This document shows positions 11,870-24,406 of a stretch of 64,000 nt of DNA, in pieces; within the stretch, counting starts at the first letter, position 1; every line of letters begins with the position of its first letter. The notes under the pieces were generated by a model, which saw nothing but the letters and a program-made list of their open reading frames with translations, was not told the origin of the DNA and did no database searches. The stretch spans positions 29,884,001-29,948,000 of the forward strand of contig CM114271.1 of assembly GCA_050084515.1 (NCBI GenBank), read 5' to 3'. The translations under genes were made by a program, and so were the position numbers. Source of the DNA: Blasia pusilla. Taxonomy: Eukaryota > Marchantiophyta > Marchantiopsida > Blasiales.

Positions 11870-14800
11870 ATGCTTGAAAGCATGAAGGATAATAGAGTGA
11901 TTGATCCACATTATATGCCATCTGAAAATATGGATTATCACTCTAGTGATGAGGAAGATTTATCTCATCAACCAGATCAAAAACACAATAGTGGGCCTAC
12001 AACCCACTCTAAGCACGTTGAGAGGGTAACTACATCTTTTCTAAACCAGCATCATCATGATTCATTGTAGGATGGTCATGATTCATTGTAGGATGATTCA
12101 TTGCATCCATGTTTTCATTCTGGTTTCAACCACACTAACTCTGAAATATATTTCATAGGCCCAAGTAATTGGAGGAAGAGAGCCAAAAGAGATACTTCAC
12201 CAAGGGAGATAAGAAATGGGATGGCAATATCCAACATGCCCTAATCCCACATGGACACAAAGTGGAAGTCAGTATTGGAGTATTCAGATGGGCCCAAGGT
12301 GGTACGGTTCCGAACATGATTCATCAATGGTGAATCATGGACCTATTGGCTCTTACAATGTGATGCAATCCCCTACCCCCTCCCCATCACAATGGAGTGC
12401 AAAAACTCCTTCACCACACATGACTACCCAAAAATGATGGGTTGGTGGAATGCCTTGGTCACAACTAAGACCTATAGATCATCAATGGATGGGGAATTCC
12501 CAATCTGGTTTACAAACATGCACTCAAGCCCCATGGCCTCCTCGCACACCATCTTCCCAACCAGTGGAAAGTCAAGAAAAATATGGTGCCCCCACCTTTA
12601 TGGGCAACCATGGGCAAGGCAAAGTGTAAAATCTGTTACCTTGGACATTTCTTGCATTAAATATTTTGACTATAGGTTTCGAGATATCATAGAATTAATG
12701 TGGGAGCCTCAGTGAAATGAGTAGACTCGTACTTGAGCTAGTATAATTTGTAGCATTGGATTTCCATGTCTAAATATATAAGTGAGTTATTATTGTTGGT
12801 TTCTTTCTTATGATATGATGGAGGATCATGCCCACCCCGTTCCTATCCAGCAGTTGGAGAAGGTTTTGACTCAACATTTTTTGATGAGCCATCGAGATTT
12901 GTTGGGATGAGTTTACATTCATAGAAAAGTGACTCTCAGTCTTTCATGGCCCCTAGTCTCTCCAAATCCATAATTAATAGTTGGATAGTGTCTATATCTA
13001 TTCACTTCAATTGAGCGTGGTTAGGATGTTATAATGTGAGACGCTAGTAATTGTCTTATCATGCTGGTTGAAAAAAGATTATTTTTTGCTCTTCTCTTTT
13101 AAGGTGATAGGGCGAGTGCATGGAGAAGTAGAACCAAGAGAGACTTGTGGAATCATGACGTTGCGCAACGCAAGGAGCAAAACCTTCTACCCAGATGGGA
13201 ATTGCTACCTAATGGTGTCCCTAAGACAAAGATGCCTGGTTATGAACCATGGTTGAATGATTTCAAGGTATGGACCATCCGCTATCTCGACTTATCATGT
13301 GTCAAGATGAGTAGGCAAGACGCTATTAGTGTGGCTTCTGTTCGTAACCATATCGAGAGTGCGTACACATATGTTGACGCACCAGCATTGTGTTTGGACT
13401 TTCTAAAGAAGAAATATGCCCAACTCTTAAGAATATAATGGTCCACCATGAAAGCATATTGGGTGGCCAATGGGGATCATGTTGAAGTCCCATGCCACCC
13501 TCAAGCAAGCAGGATGTGTGGGGACATTTGGTAGATTACTGGCTTTTTGAAGAGGGTATGTTGAAGGCCCAAGAGATGGTGAGCGCAAGATCCAAGGTTG
13601 TCACTTTAAATCACACTGGAAAGGGAGGATTAGATGGGTTTTCTGTAAGTTATCCTTAGCTTTCTTATTTTCTATGTTCTCTGATTTATGCAAGTTGAGT
13701 TTGGAGTAATGTCTACTAAATATCAGAGGTTGATCTAACTTTCCTTTGTTTCTCTTATTCATATATAATGGGGTAGATGTGTATCAACCACACCAAGCTA
13801 TGTGGGTATCAATGATAGTGGCCCAAGAGCTTCACAAGGAAGTCTTGTAAGTTACTTGTTTGTTTTTGTGTAATCAAAGTTGTATGACACGTCTTCATTT
13901 TGCAATGGATCCAACCTTGTGGAAATCACTTTCCTTTTAGTGTTTACCCTCATTCTCATTGCTTTCATTGTGTGGAAAATCTTATGGAATAAGTACAACA
14001 ACATGCATTGAGGGTAAGGAACTTGAAGTGGAAACAGCAACAGCAAATGAGAGCCTTTTCACATGAGGTTCTCGAGTAAGTCAAGTCGATCCTATTAATT
14101 TGGTAAATGTAGGTGAATTGGGTTTTGTTACTTTTTGTTTCTGTTTCTTCTTGTAGTGTTATTGTATTATGATTCTTATGTGGTTAGAGAAAAGATGCAA
14201 AATAATTGGATCTGTTTTGTTTGTTTCCAACAGAGTGTGGAATCAAACATTACCACACGACTCTTGAAGGTGGAGAAGAAGTGGAGTGAAGATATGGGTG
14301 TAATCAAGGGCCAACTTGAAGAACAAATAGAAAAGAATCAACTACTCTTGGAAAATAAGATGTCCATTGACCAAACTTTAATTGAGCAGAAGTTGGAAAA
14401 GAACCAACAAGAACAGAAAGAAGCTTTTTGCATGCTTGTTGATATGATCAATAAACTCTCAAAGAATAAGAAGCCGAAAGCATCAACAAGTGGTCTTAAC
14501 CAATATTAGGAATGTAACAAATCCTTTCTTCATTTTTCTCTTGTATAATTTTCTATCATGTTATTAGAAATTTGGCACTCTACTCTTAAAGTTGTGATGG
14601 CAGGTCGCTCTCAGGTTTAGACAGAGCATGTGAAAGATCATGCTCATATTGCAGTAACTGAAAATTAAGGAGGTGGTAAGGGAGTCAGATAAGCATGTAC
14701 GTGTAGTTCAGGTTGATATGTGTGAAAAAATTCTCATACTACTTGTTAATCTCTTCCAACCATCATTGTAGATTGCAGCATGAAACATGGTACAACCTTC

Positions 14801-15450
14801 CTTGAATATGTTTTGCAACTATCATCTTGTACGTATTTCAATTCAGAAAAGTAGTTTGTAATGTAATGGATTTCCATTCTTGGTGCTACATGGCATTCTA
14901 ATGGAGCAAGATACCTCTCAGAAAAAGAAAAGACGTTTAACTAAAATGACGACCGACACCCTTCCAACTGCAAGTAGTGAACAAGAGACCGATGTGAAGT
15001 CTGGGAGCACCAAGAAGAATAATGGAAAAGTAAATAGCATTTGATATATATTCTGAACTCTTTGATCTTCCATGAACATCAAGTCCTCACTTGTAGGTAT
15101 GTGTAGTATTTTGATCTTGCATTATAAATGATCAATAATTGACTTTTTATGTCAGGTGGGATATGTAAAGTTTTCAAGATCTCTACCTTATGAGAGTTGG
15201 TCTTTTACCAAGGTAAAAAGTAGTTGGTATATACTTTTCAATATATGATCTATTTTCTTTTGTTCGCTAAGATGACTCGCTTGTCGGGGTTGTTTGCAGC
15301 TTCGGTTGGAAGATGAGATTCAACTCACCAAACCTAAGCTCAGCAGGACCACTTTGGGCTATGGTGTGGTCACATGCTTGAGTGGACATGAGAAATTCCA
15401 TGGGAGTGAAATCCCTCCTCGTTTGTGCTTGCACTTTCTTTCTTCCACTT
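11870..15450 (+). pseudogene. TNPA-like CACTA protein in pieces
   Basis: Several pieces share the strand. 11870-12070 is acidic and His-rich. 12216-12715 is rich in Pro, Ser, Asn and Trp. 13109-13438 (LWNHDVAQRKEQN..., ending LDFLKKKYAQLL), with the downstream YW...EG and TGKGGLDGFS segments at 13440-13650, resembles plant Transposase_24 proteins. 14135-14509 is a heptad-like coiled coil rich in Lys, Glu and Gln with a basic end. 15294-15440 contains TTLGYGVVTCL...HGSEIP, like the C-terminal Transposase_23 domain. GT/AG-like boundaries separate some pieces (about 15033-15154, 15211-15299). TNPA proteins bind subterminal repeats of their own element. Stops and frame changes show that it is dead. 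Confidence 0.6.
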
Positions 15451-16236
15451 TCTATCTGATCTATTGGTTTTGTTCCTACTGTTGCAACTTCTCTTCCTTA
15501 TTGATGTTTCACAAGAAATTTTGAAGGGGATTAACCTTTTCAAAGGGCTGAACTATGAAAACAAAAGCATACTGATGCATTTTCCATATTCAATGTTATG
15601 TTAGCATTTTCTCAATGTTTCAGATTAGACTTATTCATGCTACGTGAGGGTGCAATCGCATAAGCCAACAAGTCAAGCAGTAAAGGCAAAGAGCCAAGGC
15701 CGAAGTTACCAAAGAGTTGTAGATAGGCAAGATGGGTGCGGACATATAGGGCGGCGTGGCAAAGGGGAGAAAGGTGTAAGGACTAAGAAGTCAAGTTGAC
15801 GAGGCCAATGAAGGCTTACGCAAGTCGTCGTATATTGGAGGAGGCCAAGAAGAGTAAAATGCAAAACCACCAACAAGGAGGAAGAAATAAAGTAAAGAGT
15901 TACAAGCGTTAGTAGGGCTTGACGGTCTTGGACAGAGGTTCAAGCGTAGGCGTAGGTTATCGACTATGTAGGTAAGAAGGAGCCAAAGAGACGTGGCAGA
16001 TAGAGGCAGTGCTAGGTGAGCCTATATTGACTAAGCCATGTCTGGATGCACAACGTATTGTGCCAAGTTTGGGGTCATTGGGGGGTCGTCCCACCCATAA
16101 GGACAACCCCCCAGTGACCTTGTACAATCGACGGGAGCAAGACATTCAGATTGGTTTAGGTGAAGGTAAGAGAAAGGTTGGAAAGTGGTGCATCTATTGA
16201 ACATAGTCAAGGAGGTATGACTATGCAGGCCACGTG
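15451..16236. other. Purine-rich spacer
   Basis: This stretch is rich in A and G on the plus strand (15650-16000). I found no protein motif. Short frames on both strands overlap each other and look random. Confidence 0.5.
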
Positions 16237-16520
16237 AAGCATGGTTGCACAAAAACGGACATTGACAGACATGTCCATTGATATGGATTGCAAGAGGCGG
16301 AGCCCACACTTATAGCTCATGGTGTAAGTTTCGGCAAGGGTGGGCGAGGCCATAAGGGGGGAGAGAGTGGAGGTTGGAGGAGGAAGAAATGAGAAAGTGC
16401 AGATCAGAGAGGCAAGTGGGCAGGATAAGAAAGAAGTGGGAGGTGAGGCCCATATGGACAAGTCCTTCTATAGGATGGACGTAAGTCCATGGACATGGGC
16501 ATACATGATACACCTTAAAA
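16237..16520 (+). repeat. Dispersed repeat, copy 1 (partner at 50331-50640)
   Basis: About 280 bases match 50331-50640 in the same orientation. Shared landmarks in order are ggttgcacaaaaa, atatggattgcaag, cccacacttatag, a purine-rich middle, then gacgtaagtcca and gaacatgg-like sequence. Sequence similarity and length fit an old LTR fragment, but no coding part is attached. Confidence 0.7.
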
Positions 16521-16579
16521 GATAATTTTTCAAAGCTCTCATAGATACATATAGATTGTCAAGGTCAAGTATCTCAATT

Positions 16580-16647
16580 ATATCATGAAGAAGAGTTGAC
16601 AGTATCAACATCTTACCCAATTTACTGTCAACTCTTCTGCATGATAT
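16580..16647. repeat. Imperfect inverted repeat (25-base arms)
   Basis: Arms at 16580-16604 and 16623-16647 are complementary with one mismatch, around an 18-base loop. Part of the left arm occurs again in direct orientation near 16878, and the flank agtggaacaacata occurs inverted near 16905. The locus has been duplicated and rearranged. Confidence 0.75.
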
Positions 16648-16678
16648 AGTGGAACAACATACAAAGATTGGAGTCAAT

Positions 16679-16680
<2 letters not shown>

Positions 16681-16716
<36 letters not shown>

Positions 16717-16850
16717 CTCGAATAAAAGGGGACCCCAAAGGGACATGAGACTAAGTTTTGCAAGTTGTATAGTAGTTGACAAGAAAGAAGAAAAGAGGCA
16801 TCACCAACAAGGAATTGGGAGGTCCTTTGTGCAAGGTAACACTCTTTAGG
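16681..16850 (-). mobile_element. LINE 3'-end fragment with (AG)n tail
   Basis: On the minus strand this matches the 3' end of the LINE at 47282-47400. The landmark ggggacccca...ggg.catgagactaag is shared, and so is the ggtcct block downstream. The microsatellite (AG)n at 16681-16713 sits exactly where the larger LINE has its (TC)n tail. It is therefore a very short 5'-truncated LINE insertion. Confidence 0.65.
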
Positions 16851-16859
16851 TTTCACAAA

Positions 16860-19451
16860 TATGCAAGAAAGATGTTGATATCATGAAGAAGAGTTGATCT
16901 TGGTATGTTGTTCCACTTTATCTCCATCATGTAGTACCAATGTCAAGCTTTGATGTGTTACGACATTTGAATATTTCATACTCAAATTTCTCATCCATTC
17001 GAAATTTTTATCTTGGATTTCTCATCTTCTCTCTTTTATACTCTAAGTAAGGTTTCTACTTTTATTTAACCAATTCATCGCACATGCATAGTATATCAAT
17101 AGATAGTGTTTGCGTATTGTTGCAGTATATTGTTAATTGGTAAAAACATCATCAAACTTTAAAAAACACATAGACCTTCAATTTTTTTAAATACTTTTAC
17201 ATGAAAACTAATTCTACCTTAATGATACGTGAGAGAAGGTATTCTGAAAGTTAAAGATCAAGAAATCAAAACATAAAACCTATACTTTCCACACTTGTGT
17301 ATTAGAGAAGAATGATCATGGTTACCTTAGATTTTCCAGATTGTGGATGAGGGTTCCTTTCTCTTATGGTATGAAAAGATTCCCCTCTAAACGAGGCCAA
17401 GGAATTTATTTCAACTTTCTCCTTCTTGGTTCTCTTCCTTGAGCCTAAACGTTTTAATCTTCTTTAATGGACGCCCATTTTGAGGTATCTTCTAAAGATA
17501 TTATGTGCGACCCGGTATTCCCATGAAGATTAAGGAACCTATTCGATTCTACTCCAAAAAGGAAACTAGCTCATGGGTATATGCTTGCCCCTTCATTTTG
17601 GCTTCCCATATTGCACCACATAAATTCTCTTTGATGATGTGGTTTTTATTTGACCCTTCTCCTAATTGTTTACGGTTGGCTCGTCAACATGTTATGAGTG
17701 CCATATACTGCCATATACAGCTTGGTACATTTGGCGTGATATCTAGTAGCAGGTAGGAGCATAGCCACTTACAGATGCTAGTTGGTGTTATTTAAATTTT
17801 ATTGCTAAGAACCTCTTTTATCATTTCCCACGGCCGAGTGGCACATTGATTTCATGCATTCTTTCTTTCACTCTCGATGAGTTTCTTTCCTGTCATGTGG
17901 AATATTTCTTCTTTCTCTTTTCCATACCAAAGATACCTACCTAATGTAGAAAGAAAGAGTTTAAAGTCCACTCTCATCTGTTTTGGCCCTTTTGGCAACG
18001 AATGAGTAGGTCTCATGACTCGGTCGCTTGTTATCACGGATTACTGACACACGCTTCACTACCGTTCACCTACCTACGACAACGCGACCCTCAGTCGCGA
18101 CCGGACTACGTATCTCGTCAGCCGTGATGGACTCTCCCATCATTCGGTCCTCCCAGGCCCACAGCGATCACTTTTTGGGATCTGCGACGGTAGAGATCAG
18201 CGGTCCAGCCGCGAAGGTCCAGGGAACTCGTAGAGAGAAACGTGAATAATCGCTGTGCATATATGTATCATGCCATCTGTCTGCATTGGCGAGCACAAGC
18301 AGCCGCGGTTTATTGATTCAACTTAGCATCAAACTCAGTTCCTCCACCCCTGACAGATGACCGAAACCACAGTACTTCTCGTGAAGCTTCTACATTGTAC
18401 CATCTGACACGTTATCAGTTGGTACTGGATTAATCTTATGGACTTGTTGCCGGGTGCTGTCAACGGTGCAACCAGAGGAACTTCCCGGCGACAGTGCTGA
18501 TTTGTAAGTACCGCGCACGTGTCCAGGAAATTTTCTGTACTCCGTCGGCTGCAGTCGACTCTTGCAATCTTATTCCTAGCCTGCAGAATCTCGCCGTCAT
18601 CAATCGGATGACTTTTCCACGTTACGACCCTTTCCGTGGAACATTTCTTCGTTTGAAAATCTCAACGTCACGAGGTTGATGACTTCTTGACGACGGACGT
18701 TTGACCACAGAAAGGGGAATCTTAGGAGCTGACCCATGATCTTCCACAACTGCAACGTGAACCCAAGTCCACGTTAAGCCGGGATTCAGGAAGACGAAGG
18801 CTTACGTGCCGCACTACCCGTGAAAGATAAACATGATACGAGATCACCATGATTCTATGCGATAGTTATACATGAACGGAGGGATATGAGTCTCTATGGA
18901 AGTAGGCCTAGGCGTATTATTTCAAATGTGATTCCTTTCACATTTCCGCAACTTCCAAACAATTGGTAGACGAATCAGATAATTGCGAGCTGGGTGTAAC
19001 ACCAACCATAAAGAATTGTACTCTACACGTAAAGAACTCCCTTGAACGATCCTGAGATCAAGATCATATCCCCATCGCTACAAAGAGACCCTTAATTTCT
19101 AGATATACGCTTGATTCGAATCAAGGCCACTCCTTTTTCACGATTCCTTCTCTTTGGCTCGCAAATCTACTATCCTACTGACTTCGACCTGTTATGGAAT
19201 CTATGCATTCGGGCGAGTCATCCAGCATACCGAAACGGCCCTGCGTGTTGATGTGATGATAGAAAGACCTAACTAAAAAATTGTCCCGGGTCCCTTCACA
19301 ATGAGTGAGCAAGGGCCACGTAAGGATTAATATACTGTACAAGGGGTGATTGATAAATAGATTACATTGTCGCCTCTACACTTATGCTGGTCCAGAAATG
19401 TTTTTGTCGTTGTTTACGCTCTTCAAATCGCATCGCTCTCGCGTACCCATG
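16860..19451. other. Spacer downstream of RBOH
   Basis: To about 18030 the sequence is AT-rich and shows nothing recognisable. From 18030 to 19451 it becomes visibly richer in CG dinucleotides, like the RBOH gene next to it. Frames such as 18028-18249 lack motifs. The last few hundred bases before 19451 probably hold the RBOH 3' untranslated region. Confidence 0.5.
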
Positions 19452-22400
19452 CTAGAAGTTCTCCTTGTGGAACTCGAACTTGGTATTCGTTTTGTGTGTG
19501 TACCTTTTGGCCAAATGATCCAGCTCCTTCGCGAGAACAGATGGCCCGCAATAGAATACACCCACTCGCTTACCTTTGTGGGTTGCAGCCAGTTTTGAGA
19601 ACACCTTCTTCCAGTTCGGTCGAGCGAAATGTGTCCGAGCCTACATTGTTCACAAGCGCAACTCTACTCAGTTGGACTGAACTAGGGAATGTCACGAATA
19701 TTCACAAAAGCCAACCTACCATCATATAAATCTCTACGATGAGTGAGGGCTCACCCTAGTGCCGGACACGAAGTCTACTCCGTTTTTGGCGTGGTGAAGT
19801 GCTTGAACCATCATGATGAGAGCAGAGCGAGCATCTCCTTCCTCATACACGCTAGTCAAATAGTTATGCATCTCGATGACTTGCTGCACAAAACAAAAAC
19901 CAGCCAAATCCCGTTTATGGGCTGAGCTGAGCTGCTGCATTTTAAACTTTTGCCAAGTCCCCAGCTAGGCCTCATTACGGCAGTGAATGACAGAAAGAAA
20001 AGTGTTGTGGGGTGCGGCGCTGACCTTGTGGTCGATCTCTTCTACTTCTTTCATCACTCCTCGGAACCAGTCAAATGACCCTTGTTCCCGGGTTACCCAG
20101 TAGAAATACGCATTGGTGGTGCCGTGTTTTCGAAGCTTCCTCCCTGGACTAGCGGAAGGGTTGGAACCACCGTGCGAAGAACTATTGTGCAGGGGAGACA
20201 CCGATTCTGCAATGGATGTGGCAAAACTACCTCCCACAGAACTCCCACCTACGGAACCGGATCCCATAGACACATCCGAAGCTATGCTCTGCAGGGACTG
20301 GTGAACAGAGTCCTGAAAGTACAGACACGGTCATCTGTTAGGACTTTTCCCATGGCGTGCAGCTCACAGAAATTCCTCAGGAGGAAGAGTAGAGAATGCA
20401 CCTCTCTCTATTCACTAGAACACGTCTATTTTGGTGAAAGGATGCTTACATCTTTTATGTGATTCAGCATATCCTTAAGGATACTAATAAATGGTGTTGC
20501 TCCAATCCCCAGCCCAACGAGCAGCAGAACGTCATAGTTTCTATAGTCTTGAGCAGGTGCACCATAAGGACCATCGATGCACACCTTTGGAAAGCTGTCA
20601 GAAAAGAATGAGCTTGCTTGGTTAAGGCCAAATTCTCAAGATAAGAGGTATTGCGCAATGTTCATATCCCCTGCTACGATAACCGTCCAAATTTGAGATT
20701 AGGGGTTGCCTTGCAGAGAACATAAACGAAATTGACACTCTTCAAACTCTCACCTGACATTTTGTACCAGCTCTCCACTCAGACCCCAGTTGTTAACCAG
20801 CTGCAGTCTCTTCTTACCACCAGATGCCTGTACGGGAAAACCAAAATCAATCAACTGAAAACAGCATAATCTTAAGAGGAGTATTGAACAAGGGTAGTCA
20901 CAAGGATATAATCCAGATTAAGCAGTGCATGGATCACTCACATCTTGGAAAAGCTCACGCAATGCCTTGGTCCAATCTCCCAAAGTTCGGATGTGCACAC
21001 TCAAATACGCATCTCCTGGGGCAGAGGTAATTGAGAAAGGATGCCTGAAACAAAAATTTGCCAATTGGTTAAGTTTTCAAACGATGCAGACCTGACTTTA
21101 TCCACTTGCAGACACAATGAAGATAACCATAGTACTGCTATAGTGACAGTTAAGACTAGGGCTTACCATTCAAAAGGAGATATCTCTGGACACTTGAGGA
21201 ACATGTACATTCCACTTTTGTACTTGAAGTTAGGTGGCTTGGCGAAATGGAGAGACAGCACATCTCCAGGGTAGATCGCAGCCTGAATTGACAAAACCCA
21301 ACTAAATCACTTTCCAGGGTGACGCATGCATCTTAGCGTCTTCGCATCCAGAGCAGAGAGCAGTTCAATGATGAAAAGTAAGTTAGTAGACTCAGAAGAT
21401 TACCTTCACCACTGTGACCTTATATTGCCCAGCCCGGATTGATCGCAGAGTGCGCTCACCACAGTAGAGCGTGAGAGGAACTGCCAAGTACATCCAGGTC
21501 TACACAAACAAAAAAACGTTTTAAATTAAACAGCCAGCCAGTCAGTAACCCCGTAAGAAAAACAGAGAACTGTATGCATGTGTACAGGCCATATCCTTGA
21601 GATCCCAGAGACCAGGAAACTAACCGTCTTCTTTGTCCATCCATGGCTGAGGATGAGAAAGGTTCCGTGGATAATGAGGAGAATGTACACCAATGCGAAC
21701 AAGTGGTGAGAGTACCAAAAAGCATTGAACCCTGTCATTCTATGGAAAGGCCATGGCATCTTAATGAGACTTCTCCTGAACCATTTAGTGGCGAGGGTCA
21801 TGGAAAAGGCCATCAGGATAACCATCACTATCCCCGTTACACCCTCAACAGACGTCAAGAACCAGGCGTAGTCAGGCTGACTGTGATGGAAATCGCTTCC
21901 CACACTCCGTTCGAACAAGGCCTGATTGGCAGTGACGATCCGCGGGAAGTCGCAGGCTAAATGGACACCACTATGCACTACGACTCCGATTGCAATTGCA
22001 CCTGCGATAACCTGCGCTAACATAGTGACGGTCAGATGTCTAATCCTTACAGATAGCTGGGAAAGAGAGCTCAACGTAATGAGAAAACTGTCCGCGAGGA
22101 TGGTTCAAAAGCTGTATACAAGTTCCGCGAAAGCACTTGCCTTGTGAAAATTCAGATTATCGTCGAAGGGAACGAACCCCCCCAGCCCCGTGGAACGCAG
22201 CCAGGTGATCGTATTTCGACAGACGGGAAGTAAAATTATAGCCATGTTGAATTTCAAGGTCTCAGCTGCCCCCTTCGCTACGGGAAGGCAGTATCCCATG
22301 ACCTCAAAGGCCGCCCTTTTCTCGTACTGCTTGAATTTCCATGCAAATAACCCTGCCATGACTCCGAGCCACATAATAATCACCCAAATGCGCCGCCAGT

Positions 22401-24406
22401 TGTCGCTGAAGAAATATTTCGTACCTCCAGTCATGACCTGGAACCGAGTTTTCTTCCGTTGGGGAGCCAGACTCTGGCTGTACTGCAAGTAGGCATCCCG
22501 GCTAAAACCACCCACCGGCCCTCGCATCAAAGCCTCCAGTTGCCAGAGCTGCACAAGAGTAGGAAAAGCGCCACGTCAACCAACAATAGAGAAGTGATCC
22601 CCGCAATAGAGGGAACATCAAACTTTCAAGAGGAAATGTATAATCGATCGATGCTACTCTACAGCAACGATAACCAACGAAGATCCAATTCCCACTGTTC
22701 ACCTCAATGTAACCGTTATTTTCCTGATCGAGCTCTTCCATGATCAGAGCCGCATACTCCTCAGCTTGCTCCTTGAGTTTTGAAAGCCTATTCGCCGAAG
22801 CGCTGAGCATGATCACCTGCAGGGTGCACCCAAGAGGATCAACCCATGCCATAGATGTAAAATCAAGCGGGATGGCAATAAATGTGTGTTGCTCTGCACT
22901 ACTGAGCTGAAGCTTGCTCCAGCAACATTACAAACTCCTCACCTCCTTCACCTCGGCTCCAGAGATGCGCCCATCAGCATTTTTGTCACACCTGCACCGT
23001 TCGCCTTTCTTACATCAGCCACACAGAAATAGAAGAATTGGCTCAGAAGCCACGAGCGCAGAACTTCCAATCGACGGGAATTGCTGGCCTAGATTAAGGT
23101 AGAAGGGATTATGAGAGGCACGAATTGGACTCACAGATCAAAAAAAATCTGCATACGGGAATCAAATCCCGGATCAGAAATCTGTACCCAATACTCGTAA
23201 AGATCATCTTCCGTAATGGCTTCCACCTTCTTGCCCTTTCGACGAGTGAGAGTCTCGAAAAGCTCCCCTGCGAACTCTTTCGATTCTTTCATTTCTGTTT
23301 CAAAACGTTGGCATGAGTCAGATAAAGGGTATGAGGACTGAAATGGTCGGCTTTTTAAACCCTAACTAACCTCAAAATAGACGAGCTCCTTCGTATGATG
23401 GATATCCCTCCCAAGAGATCGGAGAAACACCACAACTTTACTTAGTGCACCTTTATCCACGCTGCAACACTGCGTTACGCTCTGGGTGCCGATGAACCTG
23501 AGCGGACTGATGAGTCACAGAGCACACGCGTCTTAGCTCGAGAGAATACGTACCGATGCAGTTCGCAAATTGAGACTTGGGAAGCAGTCCATCGCTATTC
23601 TTCAGCTTATGGAAACGAGCCTTGACGGCCTCCCACTGACTCTGATGGTCGGATGTGCCAGTGGCTCTATTGATGAATCGCAGGCCTTGCAAAGCGTGCT
23701 CTGCCGAAGATGCGGACCGCGCCAATTTAGCTCGGTCGAGACCCGGGGGCTTGTTAATGGAAGGCTCGGTGTTCGTGGAAGAGTCCGAAACCAGCGGATC
23801 GAAATCCGGAGAAAAACGGACGGACAGCACCTTCGATCCAGTCCTTGACAGGCGCTTCAGCTCCTGAGACATCTGCTGAACTCTCCTGGAAGCAGATTGC
23901 TTCAGTGTCATAGAATGCCGCATGCTTGGCTTCCTTTCAAGAGAGTCAACCAGCATGGTAGCCTCCATGGGTGTGATCACATGTCCAGGATTTCCTACCG
24001 CTGGATTGACACTGCGCAAAGTTACTCCGTCGACTCCGACATCCAACATTACTTCTACCATGTGGTCGGCTTGATCGTTCTGATCTCCCAGAAGGCACCG
24101 ATTTTGCTGATCTTGCCTCGCTGTTCTCGCTGTATCGCTCCACGGCTTCGATCCGTGGGGGGAAGCATTGTTGGGATCCACCGTTAAAACGTGTTGTCCA
24201 TCTCCTTGCACCGTATTCAACTCTCCGGAGAATCGCGTCGTCTTCACCGGGGCTCTTGGGACCTTCTGCTGACCATCTGCGATATCCCCTGAGCTGTTAA
24301 GCTCGCCTGAAAACGCTGTTCTGCCTTTCAATGCCGGCTTCATGGCTTTGGGCACGTCCACGGAACCGCTCCTTGGCAATTCCACTGGGTGTCCAGCTTG
24401 GCTCAT
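19452..24406 (-). CDS. RBOH: Respiratory burst oxidase homolog (plant NADPH oxidase), 14 exons
   Basis: Plasma-membrane enzyme that passes electrons from cytosolic NADPH through FAD and two hemes to oxygen, making superoxide. Exons (minus): 24406-23554, 23294-23135, 22991-22943, 22816-22703, 22548-22141, 22011-21625, 21499-21404, 21282-21167, 21044-20942, 20827-20754, 20594-20450, 20288-20025, 19883-19755, 19640-19452. They sum to 3087 nt (1028 residues) and all phases agree. N-terminal RBOH region 1-330; EF-hand loop [12 protein letters not shown] near 340; second EF-hand DQENNGYIE near 385. Transmembrane segments lie in exons 5-7, with heme histidines in [10 protein letters not shown] and [20 protein letters not shown] site [11 protein letters not shown] (about 729); NADPH sites [14 protein letters not shown] and [13 protein letters not shown]-terminus FEFHKENF. 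Intron 5 uses a GC donor; the others are GT-AG. The start was chosen at [10 protein letters not shown]; an in-frame Met lies 36 codons upstream. Exon 12 could begin 9 bases earlier. Family CIGM is CIEM here (exon 1/2 junction). Transcript evidence would confirm the junctions. Confidence 0.94.

Larger units (their letters stand above)
6091..15450 (+). mobile_element. Decayed CACTA (En/Spm-like) DNA transposon
   Basis: Order of recognisable parts: transposase-associated domain (6091-6369), tnp2 transposase (6607-7774), DUF4218-like region (8400-8760), DUF4216 domain (9131-9685), unassigned frames (10140-10849), then a TNPA-like gene in pieces (11870-15450). This TNPD-then-TNPA order is typical of plant CACTA elements. 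I could not find convincing CACTA terminal inverted repeats, so the limits given are those of the coding remnants. A copy of repeat X lies between the two genes at 11150-11620. Confidence 0.82.

Noticed and set aside
6091-15450. Exact CACTA termini of the transposon
   Set aside because: Words such as cacta or tagtg near 4522, 5475, 14972 and 16645 are not parts of matching inverted repeats, so no ends were called.
21643-22743. Plus-strand open frames across the RBOH exons
   Set aside because: They are antisense to exons that rebuild a complete RBOH protein in phase, and they have no motifs of their own.
23396-23507. Open stretch in RBOH intron 1 as a coding exon
   Set aside because: With the GT donor at 23553 and the next acceptor at 23295 the phase does not allow it, and the stretch does not resemble the family sequence between CIGM and the EF-hands.
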